A DNA stretch of 64,000 nucleotides from Rhodoferax ferrireducens T118 (GCF_000013605.1 NC_007908.1:3162001-3226000), one strand, 5' to 3'. Shown: positions 27,178 to 37,344, numbered from the stretch's first letter. Translations and numbers: made by a program. Notes: generated by a model from the sequence alone, not told the origin.

Positions 27178-27624
27178 ATGTCACTCAAAGACCAGGTCAC
27201 TGAAGACATGAAGACCGCCATGCGCGCGCACGACAGCGAACGCCTGGGCACCATCCGTCTGCTGCTGGCGGCGGCCAAGCAAAAAGAAGTCGATGAGCGC
27301 GTGGTACTCGATGACACTGCCATGGTGGCCATCGTCGACAAGCTGATCAAGCAACGCAAGGACTCGGTCGCCGCTTTTACCCAGGCCAATCGCATGGATC
27401 TGGCCGACAAGGAATCGGCCGAGATCAAGGTGCTGGAGGCCTACCTGCCCAAGCGTCTGTCGCCCGAAGAAGTGACTGCTGCGGTGCAGGCGATCGTGGC
27501 CCAGCTGGGTGCCAAGGGCCCCGGCGACATGGGCAAGGTCATGGGCGCCGTCAAAGCGCAACTGGCCGGCAAAGCCGATATGGGACAGGTGTCAGCTGCG
27601 GTCAAAGCCGCGCTGGCCGCCTGA
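27178..27624 (+). CDS. GatB/YqeY domain-containing protein
   Basis: This 148-residue protein is a free-standing YqeY domain related to the tail of amidotransferase subunit GatB. It may act on tRNA, but its role is not settled. Typical segments are MSLKDQVTEDMKTAMRAHD and AYLPKRLSPEEV. The ATG at 27178 follows AAGGAG; the upstream in-frame start at 27112 is not used by homologues. Genes of this family often follow rpsU, as here. Confidence 0.92.
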   Translation: MSLKDQVTEDMKTAMRAHDSERLGTIRLLLAAAKQKEVDERVVLDDTAMVAIVDKLIKQRKDSVAAFTQANRMDLADKESAEIKVLEAYLPKRLSPEEVTAAVQAIVAQLGAKGPGDMGKVMGAVKAQLAGKADMGQVSAAVKAALAA

Positions 27625-27635
27625 CCAACGGCGCC

Positions 27636-29042
27636 TCAACTCCCTGCCACCTTCATCCGGTCCACCAGCACCGAACCGATGGTCTTGGCGCCGTAGTTGT
27701 AGGTGTCGGCCCCCACGGCAGTGATCCCCTTGAGCATGTCTCTCATGTTGCCCGCGATGGTGATCTCGTGTACCGGATAGGCAATGCGGCCTTTCTCAAC
27801 CCAGAAGCCACTGGCACCGCGGGAGTAGTCGCCGGTAACGTAGTTCACACCGCTGCCCATCAACTCGGTCACGAACAAGCCGGTGCCCAGTTTTTCGAGC
27901 ATCGCGTTCAGGTCATCACCGGGGCGCGTCAGGCGCGACGTCAAGATGAGGTTGTGCGAACCCCCGGCATTGCCGGTGGTCTTCATGCCAAGCTTGCGGG
28001 CCGAGTAGCTGCCCAGAAAATAGCCCTGCACCCGCCCGGCTTGCACCACCTGGCGCGCTTTGACCCGGACACCCTCGTCATCAAACGGCGAGCTGCCTTT
28101 GCCGCGTTTGACAAACGGGTCTTCCAGAATATCAATGTGTTTGGCCAGCACCTGCTGGCCCAGCGAGTCGAGCAGAAATGAGCTCTTGCGGTACAGGGAG
28201 CCGCCACTGATGGCTTGTACAAAGCTGCCCAGCAGGCCAGCGGCCAGCGGCGACTCAAACAAGACCGGGCACTCGGTGGTGGCAATCTTGCGCGAATTCA
28301 GACGACTCAAGGCGCGCGCGGCGGCGTAGCGGCCCACGGCTTCGGGCGAGGCCAGCTCATCGGCGTTGCGCTGAGAGCTGTACCAGGCATCGCGCTGCAT
28401 GCCGCTGCCCTTGCCCGCGATCGGCGACACCGACAGGGAGTGGCGCGAACTGGCATAACCACCCCGAAAGCCATGTGTGTGCGCGCTGAAAAAATGCGAT
28501 TGCTGCGCTGACACGGCCGCGCCCTCGCTGTTGGTGATGCGCTTGTCGGTTTGCACCGCCGCCGCCTCACAAGCCATGGCGATTGCCGCCGCCTGCTCGC
28601 TGTTGATCACCCACGGGAAGAACAAATCCAGGTCGGTGCGCTGCTCTGAGGGCTGGGCAATGTCCTGCACATCGGGCAAGGCCGCAAACGGGTCTTCGGC
28701 CGTGAAGCGTGCAATGTCATACGCAGCCTGCACGGTCTGCTCGATCGCAACGTGGGAAAAGTCAGAGGTGCTGGCGTTACCCCGGCGCTGACCCGAATAG
28801 ACCGTGACGACGAGCGACTTGTCGCGGTTACGTTCCACATTTTCCAGCTCCCCCTTGCGCACCGATACGCTCAGCCCGCAGCCCTCGGACGCTTCGGCCC
28901 CGGCGTCGCTGGCGCCGAGTTTTTTGGCGTGCGCCAGGGCGCTGTCGACCAAGCCCTCAAAAAAAGAACGGCTGTAACTGAAGCCCCTGTCAGGGTCGCG
29001 CTGAGCGGGGGTGGCTGTCTTGGTGGTGTTGGGTTTCTTCAT
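27636..29042 (-). CDS. pmbA: Metalloprotease PmbA (TldE)
   Basis: This 468-residue protein belongs to the TldD/PmbA family. PmbA forms a heterodimer with the metalloprotease TldD and degrades unfolded peptides or matures peptide natural products. Features are VSVRKGELENVERNRDKSL near the N-terminus and TGNAGGSHNLIL and GDYSRGASGFWVEKG near the C-terminus. TldD is not in this window. It ends 11 bp from yqeY, convergent with it, and diverges from darP with a short shared control region. Confidence 0.95.
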   Translation of the reverse strand: MKKPNTTKTATPAQRDPDRGFSYSRSFFEGLVDSALAHAKKLGASDAGAEASEGCGLSVSVRKGELENVERNRDKSLVVTVYSGQRRGNASTSDFSHVAIEQTVQAAYDIARFTAEDPFAALPDVQDIAQPSEQRTDLDLFFPWVINSEQAAAIAMACEAAAVQTDKRITNSEGAAVSAQQSHFFSAHTHGFRGGYASSRHSLSVSPIAGKGSGMQRDAWYSSQRNADELASPEAVGRYAAARALSRLNSRKIATTECPVLFESPLAAGLLGSFVQAISGGSLYRKSSFLLDSLGQQVLAKHIDILEDPFVKRGKGSSPFDDEGVRVKARQVVQAGRVQGYFLGSYSARKLGMKTTGNAGGSHNLILTSRLTRPGDDLNAMLEKLGTGLFVTELMGSGVNYVTGDYSRGASGFWVEKGRIAYPVHEITIAGNMRDMLKGITAVGADTYNYGAKTIGSVLVDRMKVAGS

Positions 29043-29065
29043 ACGGACGGCTATGATACTTGGCT

Positions 29066-29680
29066 ATGTCACGTAAACTAAAAAAAGGCTATTTCGTTCG
29101 CGGTGAGTTTGTTGCCGAAGGCAGCGAACGCGACCTGGAGCTCAAGCGCGAGCTCAAGGGCACCGACGAGCAAAGCCGTACCGATCTCAAGCGCGAAAGC
29201 CTTGAGCTGCAAAAGCTCGGTGAAGACCTGCTGACGCTGCGCGCCGACCTGATGGCCCGGCTGAACTTGTCCGAAAAGCTCAAAGACGCCGTGCTGGAGG
29301 CCAAACGCATCACCAACTTCGAGGGCAAGCGCCGCCAGATGCAATACATCGGCAAGATGATGCGGCTGCTGGATCCGGCCACGCTGGAGGCGGTGCGCAC
29401 CACCTTGCATGAACAAAACAACGGCTCCGCACAGGAAAATCTGGTGCTGCACCTGGCCGAGACCTGGCGTGATCGCCTGGTCGCCGACGAGGACGCCTTT
29501 GGCGAGTGGATCAGCCAGTACCCCGACACCGACAGCCAGCAACTGCGCGCCCTGACCCGCCAGGCCCGCAAGGACGCCAAACCCGAGAAGCCCGGTGAGG
29601 CGGCGCGCCATGGCCGCGCCTACCGCGATATTTTTCAACTGGTGCGTGAACAGCTCGGTCGCCCTGAGGAGCCGGCATGA
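29066..29680 (+). CDS. darP: Ribosome biogenesis factor DarP (DUF615)
   Basis: This 204-residue highly charged protein matches the YjgA/DarP family, which binds the 50S precursor late in ribosome assembly. SRKLKKG at the start and the conserved KRRQMQYIGKMMR segment support it. I use the ATG at 29066 rather than the TTG two codons earlier. It is coupled to mog by a 4-nt ATGA overlap. Confidence 0.92.
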   Translation: MSRKLKKGYFVRGEFVAEGSERDLELKRELKGTDEQSRTDLKRESLELQKLGEDLLTLRADLMARLNLSEKLKDAVLEAKRITNFEGKRRQMQYIGKMMRLLDPATLEAVRTTLHEQNNGSAQENLVLHLAETWRDRLVADEDAFGEWISQYPDTDSQQLRALTRQARKDAKPEKPGEAARHGRAYRDIFQLVREQLGRPEEPA

Positions 29681-30282
29681 GCGCATCAGCTTCTTCCCCC
29701 TTCGACCCCATCAAGATCGGCATCGTTTCCGTCAGCGACCGGGCCTCCGGCGGCATCTATGTGGACAAAGGCCTGCCCGCCCTGCAAGCCTGGCTCACCC
29801 GCGCCCTGAAAAACCCGCTGCAGTTTGAGCCGCGCCTGATCCCGGACGAGCAAGCCACCATCAGCGCCACGCTGATTGAACTGGTGGATGCCGGATGTGC
29901 CCTGGTGCTGACCACCGGTGGCACCGGCCCGGCCCTGCGCGACGTCACGCCCGAGGCCACGCTGGCCGTGGCGCACAAGGAGATGCCGGGATTTGGCGAG
30001 CAAATGCGGAGAATCAGCCTGCAGTTTGTGCCGACGGCCATTTTGTCGCGCCAGGTGGCGGTGATTCGCAACCAGACCCTGATCATCAACCTGCCGGGTC
30101 AGCCCAAGGCGATTGCCGAAACACTCGAAGGCCTGCGCGGAGGCGATGGCGCGCTTGTGATGGCCGGCATTTTTACGGCCGTGCCGTATTGCATCGACCT
30201 GATTGGTGGACCGTATCTGGAGACCGACGAGGCCGTGTGCAAAGCGTTCCGCCCGAAAGCAGCCATCCGCACGTTTTCTTGA
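29677..30282 (+). CDS. mog: Molybdopterin adenylyltransferase
   Basis: This 201-residue enzyme adenylates molybdopterin before molybdenum (or tungsten) insertion. The motifs TTGGTGPALRDVTPEAT and NLPGQPKAI are diagnostic of the MogA/MoaB fold. It overlaps darP by 4 nt. It complements the tup transporter and the molybdoenzyme MsrP elsewhere in the window. Confidence 0.93.
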   Translation: MSASASSPFDPIKIGIVSVSDRASGGIYVDKGLPALQAWLTRALKNPLQFEPRLIPDEQATISATLIELVDAGCALVLTTGGTGPALRDVTPEATLAVAHKEMPGFGEQMRRISLQFVPTAILSRQVAVIRNQTLIINLPGQPKAIAETLEGLRGGDGALVMAGIFTAVPYCIDLIGGPYLETDEAVCKAFRPKAAIRTFS

Positions 30283-30283
30283 T

Positions 30284-30345
30284 AAAAACGCGTTCCAGCC
30301 CCCGTACGCACTGCGTAGACAGCTATTTAATCAATAGCAAATAGG
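30284..30345 (-). repeat. Dispersed 60-bp repeat, copy 7 (between mog and cysE)
   Basis: It contains CCAGCCCCCGTACGC and AGCTATTTAATCAATAGC, in reverse orientation. It fills the gap between these convergent genes. Confidence 0.75.
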
Positions 30346-30347
30346 TA

Positions 30348-31121
30348 CTACTTGCCGACCAGCTGATTGAGCTTCTCGGCCTCAAAATGTTCGCTGACCG
30401 CGGCATCCCCCGGCACCACACTGGCGTCATGCCGTTGCACGCTGAGCTGCTCGATCGCCTTCCACAGCATTGAAATCTGATGTTCCTGCGTGGAAGCGTT
30501 GTCGATCAGGCCGCGCATGGCCTGGCTCAGCGGGTCGTCATTTTGCGTCACACCGTAGGCTGAAAAACCCATCTTGGAGGCGGCTTCTTCACGCTTGACA
30601 TCAAGCTCGGCCTGAATGATGCGCGCCGGGTTGCCGACCGCCGTGGCACCGGCCGGTACCGGCTTGGTCACCACCGCGTTCGACCCCACTTTGGCCCCAT
30701 CGCCGACCGTGAAGCCGCCCAGCACTTGCGCACCCGCCCCCACCACCACATTGCGACCCAGCGTGGGGTGGCGCTTGACGCCTTTGTAGAGCGAGGTGCC
30801 GCCCAGCGTGACGCCCTGGTAAATGGTGCAACCATCGCCAATCTCGGCCGTCTCGCCCACCACCACGCCCATCGCATGGTCAAAAAATACGCGTTCGCCG
30901 ATCTTGGCGCCGGGGTGGATTTCAATGCCGGTCAAAAAGCGGGCGATGTGGGAGGTGAAGCGCCCCAGCCACTTGAAACCGTGTTGCCAGCACCAGTGCG
31001 CCAGACGATGCAACACCACGGCGTGCAAACCGGGGTAGCAGGTCAACACTTCCCAGCGCGTGCGAGCGGCCGGGTCGCGCTCAAGAATGCATTCAATGTC
31101 GGAGCGGATTCGGGAAAACAT
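30348..31121 (-). CDS. cysE: Serine O-acetyltransferase
   Basis: This 257-residue hexapeptide-repeat enzyme acetylates L-serine in cysteine synthesis. [18 protein letters not shown] and [18 protein letters not shown] mark the left-handed beta-helix and the catalytic histidine region. A C-terminal extension of about 60 residues lies beyond the GNPARII end of the helix. It starts 9 bp after trmJ on the same strand, probably in one transcript. Confidence 0.95.
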   Translation of the reverse strand: MFSRIRSDIECILERDPAARTRWEVLTCYPGLHAVVLHRLAHWCWQHGFKWLGRFTSHIARFLTGIEIHPGAKIGERVFFDHAMGVVVGETAEIGDGCTIYQGVTLGGTSLYKGVKRHPTLGRNVVVGAGAQVLGGFTVGDGAKVGSNAVVTKPVPAGATAVGNPARIIQAELDVKREEAASKMGFSAYGVTQNDDPLSQAMRGLIDNASTQEHQISMLWKAIEQLSVQRHDASVVPGDAAVSEHFEAEKLNQLVGK

Positions 31122-31130
31122 AGCTGAAGT

Positions 31131-31991
31131 CTAGCCTTTGACCAAAGCCGTAGCGGGCGTCAGGGCCTCGGGACGCGCCACGTTCTGCAACATCGCCTTG
31201 GCAATGCCGCGCAGAATGTGAACCTCTTCCTGCGTGACACCGGCCCGGTTGAACAGCTGATTGAGCCGGGGCATCAATTTTTTGGGCGCTTGCGGGTCCA
31301 GAAATCCAATCGCCTGCAGCGACTGCTCCAGATGCCCCAACATGCCCGCCACTTGGGCTGCGTCGGCCAGCACCGGCTCAAGGGTCGCGGATTGAACGGG
31401 AAAGGCGCCCAAAGCCAGCCGCCATTCATAGGCAATCACCTGCACCGCCGCACCCAGATTCAGCGAGCCGAATTGGGGGTCGCTCGGAATACTCAGCGCC
31501 ACGTGACAACGGTAGACATCTTCATTGCGCATGCCAAAACGCTCGCAGCCAAACAGGAAGCCCATGCCGCGCTCGGGCGCTGCAACAGCTGCCTGCACGA
31601 GTTCAGACGTCTCCGGCAAAATTTCATTTTTATAAGCCAGATCAGCCTCTAGCCCCCGTGGAATATGCGTCAGTCGCTCTTTATTTAAGAGCAACTCAAA
31701 ATGCTCACGCGGCGTCGCCGTGGGCGGCCCAAAGTCGCGCGGCGTCATGGCCGTGGCGCACAAATGCGTGATTCCCTCCAGCGCCTCATCGAGCGTGTCC
31801 ACGATGCGGGCATTTTTGAGCACGTCCAGGGCGCCACTGGCGCGCTGAATGGTTTCTTCGCGCCTGAGCACATTGGCCCAGCGCGGGGCCACCAGCACCA
31901 GGTCGGTGAAACCCATGGTTTTCATGGCACGGGCAGCAGCCCCGACATTGCCGGCGTGGCTGGTGTTGATCAGGATGAAACGTGTTTGCAT
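31131..31991 (-). CDS. trmJ: tRNA (cytidine/uridine-2'-O-)-methyltransferase TrmJ
   Basis: This 286-residue SPOUT enzyme methylates the ribose of position 32 in several tRNAs. NTSHAGNVGAAARAMKTMGF at the N-terminus is diagnostic, and GCERFGMRNEDVYRC and IPSDPQFGSLNLGAAVQVI form the knot region. Residues about 99-122 are encoded by a dispersed repeat copy, which helps explain why it is longer than the usual 240-260 residues. The gene diverges from suhB. Confidence 0.93.
   Translation of the reverse strand: MQTRFILINTSHAGNVGAAARAMKTMGFTDLVLVAPRWANVLRREETIQRASGALDVLKNARIVDTLDEALEGITHLCATAMTPRDFGPPTATPREHFELLLNKERLTHIPRGLEADLAYKNEILPETSELVQAAVAAPERGMGFLFGCERFGMRNEDVYRCHVALSIPSDPQFGSLNLGAAVQVIAYEWRLALGAFPVQSATLEPVLADAAQVAGMLGHLEQSLQAIGFLDPQAPKKLMPRLNQLFNRAGVTQEEVHILRGIAKAMLQNVARPEALTPATALVKG
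31626..31693 (-). repeat. Dispersed 60-bp repeat, copy 8 (inside trmJ)
   Basis: It contains GCCTCTAGCCCCCGTGG and AATATGCGTCAG in reverse orientation and is a well-preserved copy within an open reading frame. Confidence 0.75.
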
Positions 31992-32090
31992 GGACTGGAA
32001 AATCTGGAAATCACCGGGGCGGATAAAATCGCACTATTGTCGCCGCCCGCATCGCCGGACAGCTCCCCTCCCCGTTCTTAATAAATATAT

Positions 32091-32993
32091 ATGGCCTCCC
32101 CCAATCTGCATCCCATGATCAATGTGGCCGTCAAGGCCGCCCGCGCTGCGGGGTCCATCATCAACCGCGCGGCGCTTGACGTCGAGGCGGTTCGCATCTC
32201 GCAAAAGCAGGTGAATGATTTCGTCACCGACGTGGATCAGGCGGCCGAAGCAGCCATCATCGAAACCCTGCTCACGGCCTACCCCGGCCATGGCATCTGG
32301 GCGGAAGAATCAGGCCGCGAGCACGGTGCCAAAGACTCCGAATTTGTCTGGATCATTGACCCGCTGGACGGCACCACCAATTTCATCCACGGTTTTCCGG
32401 TCTATTGCGTCAGCATTGCGCTGGCGGTCAAGGGCAAGATTGAGCAGGCCGTCATTTATGACCCCAGCCGCAACGACCTGTTCACCGCCACCAAAGGACG
32501 CGGGGCCTACCTCAACGACCGGCGCCTGCGCGTGTCCAAGCGCATCCGCCTGCAGGAGTGCCTGATCTCCACCGGTTTCCCGTTCCGCCCCGGTGATGAT
32601 TTCCCAAACTACCTGCGCATGATGACGGACCTGATGCCAAAGACCGCCGGTCTGCGTCGCCCCGGCGCTGCGGCGCTGGACCTGGCCTATGTGGCGGCCG
32701 GTTACACCGACGGCTTTTTTGAGGCCGGCCTGCAGCCCTGGGACGTAGCAGCGGGCTCCTTGATGGTGACCGAAGCCGGTGGCCTGGTCGGCAATTTCAC
32801 CGGTGAGCCTGAATTTCTGGAGCACAAAGAGTGCATGGCCGGCAACCCGCGTGTTTATGGTCAGTTGGTCGGCATTCTGGGGAAATACAGCAAATTTGCC
32901 AGCGCGGGCGAAAAAGCAGCGCTGCGCCAGTCCAATCTGACATCAGCCGCGAGTAACGCCGTTGATGCCGATGGCACGCCCGGCGGCGACTGA
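32091..32993 (+). CDS. suhB: Inositol monophosphatase family protein
   Basis: This 300-residue enzyme of the SuhB family dephosphorylates inositol phosphates; E. coli SuhB also joins the rRNA antitermination complex. The metal-site motifs [15 protein letters not shown] and [17 protein letters not shown] are intact. The C-terminal 35 residues, rich in alanine and serine, are beyond the usual end. The start at 32091 has no obvious ribosome site; Met9 is an alternative. Confidence 0.93.
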   Translation: MASPNLHPMINVAVKAARAAGSIINRAALDVEAVRISQKQVNDFVTDVDQAAEAAIIETLLTAYPGHGIWAEESGREHGAKDSEFVWIIDPLDGTTNFIHGFPVYCVSIALAVKGKIEQAVIYDPSRNDLFTATKGRGAYLNDRRLRVSKRIRLQECLISTGFPFRPGDDFPNYLRMMTDLMPKTAGLRRPGAAALDLAYVAAGYTDGFFEAGLQPWDVAAGSLMVTEAGGLVGNFTGEPEFLEHKECMAGNPRVYGQLVGILGKYSKFASAGEKAALRQSNLTSAASNAVDADGTPGGD

Positions 32994-33021
32994 CGCACCG
33001 CTGTAGCCCGGCACTGGGGTG

Positions 33022-36000
33022 CTAATCAGCGCCCCCCAGCCTCAATTGAGCTATGGGCACCGGCTTGCCAAACAAATAACCCTGAAACCGGGTGCAGCCG
33101 TGTTGCAATAAAAAATCACGCTGGCCAACCGTCTCCACACCTTCGGCCACTACCCCCAGCCCCAGGCTCTGACCCAGGGCCAGCACGGTGCGCGCGATGG
33201 CGGCATCGTTCGGGTCGGTCAGCACATCGCGCACAAACGACTGATCAATCTTGAGTTGTTGCAGCGGCAACAGCTTGAGGTAAGACAGCGACGAATAACC
33301 GGTGCCAAAGTCATCGAGCGAGAAGCGCACACCGACGTCGCGCAGCTCGCTCATTTTTGCGATGGCGTCCTGGGTATCGGTGAGCAACAGGCTCTCGGTC
33401 AGTTCCATTTTCAGACGTTTCGGGTTGGCGCCGGTCTGGCGCAACATGGTCAGCACCTGCTGCACAAACTCCGGCTGGCGGAACTGGCGCGCACTCACAT
33501 TCACCGCCATGGTCAGGCGTTCGGTAGCCGCCTGCGCCGACCAGCTCACCAGCTGTAGGCAGGCCACCCGCAACACCCACTGCCCCAGCGGCAGGATCAG
33601 CCCGGTTTGCTCCGCCATCGGGATGAATGCCAGCGGGGCAACAAGGCCGCGCTGCGGATGCTGCCAGCGCACCAGCGCCTCAACGCCGACCACGCGCGCA
33701 TCCTGATCAACCACCGGCTGGTAGAACAACACCAGTTCGTCACGCGCCAGGCCGTGGCGCAGTTCCAGCTCCAGTGCCGTGCGCTGCGTCACCAGCGCCT
33801 GCATGGTCGGGTCGAAAAAGCGCAGCGTGTTGCGCCCCGCAGACTTGGCCTCGTACATCGCCAGATCGGCCTGTTTCAACAGGTCGTCCAGGGTCTGCTG
33901 CTGGTTGTCAAACAAGGTGACGCCGATGCTGGGCGTGCTGTGGTGCTCCGCGCTGCCCAGCCGGTAAGGCTGGTTGAGCTGAGCCATGATTTTGCGTCCC
34001 ACCTGCTCGACTTGCGTGATGGCATCAGCCTGGGTGCGCTCCAGGCCCTGCAACATCACCACAAACTCGTCGCCACCGAGTCGCGCCACCGTATCGGTCT
34101 CGCGCACACTGGCCAGCAAACGTTTTGCCACCTGCTGCAAGAGCGCGTCGCCCACATCGTGGCCCTGTGTGTCGTTGAGGTCCTTGAAGTTGTCCAGATC
34201 GATAAACAGCAGCGCGCCGGCGCCGTGTTCGCGCGCGCTGCTCACCAGCGCCTGCTGCAGGCGGTCCATCAGCAAACGGCGATTGGGCAGATCGGTCAGC
34301 ACGTCATAAAACGCCAGCCGCTCAATCTTTTCTTCGGCCCGTTTGCGCTCGGAAATGTCGCGCCCAATGCCCCGGTAGCCCTTGAACTGGCCCTGCACAT
34401 CAAAAATTGGCGTGCCACTGATGGCCACCCAAGTCAGGCAGCCGACCGCGTCGGTGCACAGCATCTCGAAATCGTGAAAGGTTTCATGCGCCTGCAACAC
34501 CGCCCGGTGTGCTGCCCACTGCGCCTGGCTGACGCCCTGCGCATCGGTTTCCCAGCGTGTGACGCCAAGATAGTTGTCCTCAGGCAAGCGCATGCTGGTC
34601 TGCGAGCTGCCATCGAGTCGAACAAAACGAAATTGTGCGTCCTGCTCCCAATACCAGTCCGACGAGAGTTCGGTCAAGGCCCGAAAACGGGCTTCACTTT
34701 CACGCAAGCGCTCCTCGGACTGCTTGCGCGCGGTGATATCGGTGATCAAGCCATTCCACAGCACCGTGCCATCCGCCTCGCGCTCAGGCGTGGCCTGGCC
34801 CAGCAACCAACGGACCTCGCCGTCCTCAAAGCGCAGGCGATATTCATGGCGCCAGGGCTTAAGCTCCCGCGCAGAAGCCTTGATGGAGGCAATAAATTCT
34901 GACACGTCATCGGGGTGGTGCAGCTTCAGGATGCCCGCCGCATCCTGCATGATTTGTTCTGGCGACACCCCCCGGAAAATCTCTCGCACCAGGTCGCTGA
35001 CGTAGCCAAACTGAAATCTGCCATCGGTCTTGAGCCGCAACTGAAACACCATACCGGGCACCCGGCTGGTGATGTTTTGAATAAAGCCGAGCCGGTCCTG
35101 CAACGCCAGGGCCGCGGCCCGTTCGTGCGTGACGTCCTGCACCACGCCGAAAACGATCGCTTCGCCGCCCTCGCCCGACCCATGTTGCATGCGCGAACGA
35201 TGCCAATGCATGCGGCCATCCGGATGCTCCCATTGATACTCCACGATCGCGCCATCAACCGCACGCCTGGCTTGGGCAAATTTCTCCTGGTCCTCGGCCC
35301 GGATGCGACTGCGCCCCACCGACCGATGCATCACCGAGCCGGGCGCCAGCCCGGCCAGACGGTACATGCCCTTGGACCAGCGCAGAGTAGCCGGGTCAGC
35401 GCCAGAGGTCCAGTAGCCCACCGCAGCCAGATTCTCCATCGACTCAAACAGATGAATTTGCTGATTCAACCGCTCATTGGTCGATTTCAAAAGCTGCTCA
35501 CTGGCCAGCAACTCGGCCTGCATGGCGCGCTCGGGTGTCACGTCTTTGAGATAACTCAAAAAATAGGCGGTGTGGCCGATCTCGATGCGGGCAGCATTGA
35601 TTTGCAGGACGAGTTGGCGCCCGTCCTGGCGGACGAACGGCAGGTCCAGATTGCGCAAGCGAGCGCCTTCGCCAGCCTGCGCCAACGCGTCATCATGCGC
35701 AGTGCCATCGGGCCAAAGACCCAACTCGACCGAGGTCCGCCCCAGCACCTCCTGCAAGGACAGACCGGTCAGCAGCGTCCATTGTTCATTGACGTCGACA
35801 TAGGCACCGTCGCGTTCACGGCTCAGCGATATGGCCACCGGGCTCTGGCTGAACACGGCGGCGAGTTGCTGCTGCGAGCGCATGCGCAGCGCCTGGGTTT
35901 CGAGCGCGCCCGCGCTGTCCCAGAACTTCACGACGGCCCGCGCAGGCGCCAACTGGAACGCAAAGAACGTGAAAGATTTCCCCGACAACAAACCCTCGCC

Positions 36001-36366
36001 GAGCAGGCTGCGCGGCTCGATCACACCGCCGTGCAGCGCCACCTCCAACAAGGCTGCCGGCAGCTCCGTGGCGGACAAGCCCGGCAACAGCATCAACAAA
36101 GGCTGACCCAAAAACGGCGCACAGGCCTTGCCCAGCAGTTGTTCGGCCTGGACATCAAAGCCGACCAGCAGCAGACTGTCGCCCTCACGCAGTTCGAACT
36201 CAAGTTTGCCGATCAACCCGCCCGCAACATCGGCCACGGCCTGCAAACGGCGTTGCGCGTCAAACAATGCCGTTTGCAGGCGACGGACTTCCTCGGACGG
36301 ATTCATTTTTGCGGCAGGCAGGTCATCAAGGCTCAACTCAATCCAGCTTTCTTCAGGGCGTTCCAT
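33022..36366 (-). CDS. Multi-PAS GGDEF-EAL cyclic-di-GMP protein
   Basis: This protein of about 1114 residues has several PAS/PAC-type sensor modules (residues roughly 35-690), then a GGDEF domain (FVV after GGDE, active-site loop GGDEFVVML near residue 785) and a C-terminal EAL domain. The EAL catalytic residues are present (VEALVRWQHP, NVSARQF, ELTESLLL, DDFGTGYSSLSYL, KIDQSFV, AEGVET). Both synthesis and breakdown of cyclic di-GMP are thus possible. No membrane segment is evident, so it is probably a cytoplasmic sensor. I chose the ATG at 36366; a GTG at 36387 and an ATG at 36306 are alternatives. It could influence the type IV pili encoded downstream, which is inference. Confidence 0.92.
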   Translation of the reverse strand: MERPEESWIELSLDDLPAAKMNPSEEVRRLQTALFDAQRRLQAVADVAGGLIGKLEFELREGDSLLLVGFDVQAEQLLGKACAPFLGQPLLMLLPGLSATELPAALLEVALHGGVIEPRSLLGEGLLSGKSFTFFAFQLAPARAVVKFWDSAGALETQALRMRSQQQLAAVFSQSPVAISLSRERDGAYVDVNEQWTLLTGLSLQEVLGRTSVELGLWPDGTAHDDALAQAGEGARLRNLDLPFVRQDGRQLVLQINAARIEIGHTAYFLSYLKDVTPERAMQAELLASEQLLKSTNERLNQQIHLFESMENLAAVGYWTSGADPATLRWSKGMYRLAGLAPGSVMHRSVGRSRIRAEDQEKFAQARRAVDGAIVEYQWEHPDGRMHWHRSRMQHGSGEGGEAIVFGVVQDVTHERAAALALQDRLGFIQNITSRVPGMVFQLRLKTDGRFQFGYVSDLVREIFRGVSPEQIMQDAAGILKLHHPDDVSEFIASIKASARELKPWRHEYRLRFEDGEVRWLLGQATPEREADGTVLWNGLITDITARKQSEERLRESEARFRALTELSSDWYWEQDAQFRFVRLDGSSQTSMRLPEDNYLGVTRWETDAQGVSQAQWAAHRAVLQAHETFHDFEMLCTDAVGCLTWVAISGTPIFDVQGQFKGYRGIGRDISERKRAEEKIERLAFYDVLTDLPNRRLLMDRLQQALVSSAREHGAGALLFIDLDNFKDLNDTQGHDVGDALLQQVAKRLLASVRETDTVARLGGDEFVVMLQGLERTQADAITQVEQVGRKIMAQLNQPYRLGSAEHHSTPSIGVTLFDNQQQTLDDLLKQADLAMYEAKSAGRNTLRFFDPTMQALVTQRTALELELRHGLARDELVLFYQPVVDQDARVVGVEALVRWQHPQRGLVAPLAFIPMAEQTGLILPLGQWVLRVACLQLVSWSAQAATERLTMAVNVSARQFRQPEFVQQVLTMLRQTGANPKRLKMELTESLLLTDTQDAIAKMSELRDVGVRFSLDDFGTGYSSLSYLKLLPLQQLKIDQSFVRDVLTDPNDAAIARTVLALGQSLGLGVVAEGVETVGQRDFLLQHGCTRFQGYLFGKPVPIAQLRLGGAD

Positions 36367-36548
36367 TGTGCAGCAAGTGAGCTGCACACCGAACGCGCGC
36401 CAGCGATCGCCGCCAGAGATTTTGGATCGCGTTGATCGAGCCGGGCGCAGGCAGCCTGCGGGACGCCACCGACGCCGGCTTCGCCGTCCCCGCCCGACTC
36501 AGTTGCTTCGGTGATGACGGCTTAAGGTGAACACGGGTTCATCCTGGC

Positions 36549-37229
36549 TCAATGCATGCTGGAAACATAGTCAACCAGCGCCACCATGTCCTGATCAGTC
36601 ATTCCATGCATGACTTTGGTCATCGCCGCAAACAGGCGGGTACCGGTCTGCTTGCGATAACGCTCCAGAGACATACTGAGGTAACCAGGTTGTTGACCGG
36701 CAATAAGAGGCAGCGATTCGGCACCGGCTCCATCGTCGCCGTGGCATTTCAGGCAGCGCGTGTTATAGATCGCCTTGCCTGTTGCCGCCGCCGCCCCTGG
36801 GGCGCGCGATGCAATCGAGCTCTGCTGGGCATAGAAGTCAGCCACCGCCGCCTTTTCATCCTCGCTCATCGCCCGGGTCAGGCCGCGCATGAATTTGGAA
36901 TGTGAGCCTTCGCTGCGCTCACCTGTGCTGAACTTGCGCAACTGCTCATAGACATAGTTCACATTTTGCGCCGCCATATTGGGCACATCCGGTGTCGTGC
37001 TGGTGCCTTTGAGGCCGTGGCAACTGGCACAAACTTCCGCCACACGCTGACCCGTCTTCACAAAAGCCGCCTTTTTGTAAGCGTCGTGCGTCGCCGCATC
37101 AACAATCGCCTGGGCTTTGGACGGCGTTGCGGCAGCGACCGGCGGCGCAGCGAACGCCGCGGGTGACAGGGAAAACACGAGCAAGCCCATCAGTGAGCCA
37201 ACCAGACCGGATCGAAATGTGCAGCGCAT
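36549..37229 (-). CDS. Diheme cytochrome c (c4/c553 type)
   Basis: This 226-residue periplasmic protein has a cleavable signal peptide ending at AFAAP and two heme motifs, CASCH and CLKCH, each followed by class I cytochrome features. The second domain ends MVALVDYVSSMH with SLPLIAGQQPGYL, typical of c4-type cytochromes that pass electrons to terminal oxidases. It is transcribed toward the GGDEF-EAL gene, 160 bp upstream of its start. Confidence 0.9.
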   Translation of the reverse strand: MRCTFRSGLVGSLMGLLVFSLSPAAFAAPPVAAATPSKAQAIVDAATHDAYKKAAFVKTGQRVAEVCASCHGLKGTSTTPDVPNMAAQNVNYVYEQLRKFSTGERSEGSHSKFMRGLTRAMSEDEKAAVADFYAQQSSIASRAPGAAAATGKAIYNTRCLKCHGDDGAGAESLPLIAGQQPGYLSMSLERYRKQTGTRLFAAMTKVMHGMTDQDMVALVDYVSSMH

Positions 37230-37344
37230 GAGTTCCTTGCAAATCAGCCATCAAAAGTGAAATTTTATCGCGCGGGTGTCGGTGAAGAACGTGTGATGAC
37301 AGCATGCGCGGGTCCGTCGGCGAGATGAAAGAAGAAGGAGAAGA

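Noticed and set aside
31118..31146. Possible truncated repeat copy between cysE and trmJ
   Set aside because: ATAGCTGAAGTCTAGCC recalls two family blocks, but the middle is missing and the match is too short to separate from chance.
34915..36435. Plus-strand open frame of 506 codons opposite the GGDEF-EAL gene
   Set aside because: It mirrors the PAS region of a well-supported gene and has no domain-like pattern of its own.
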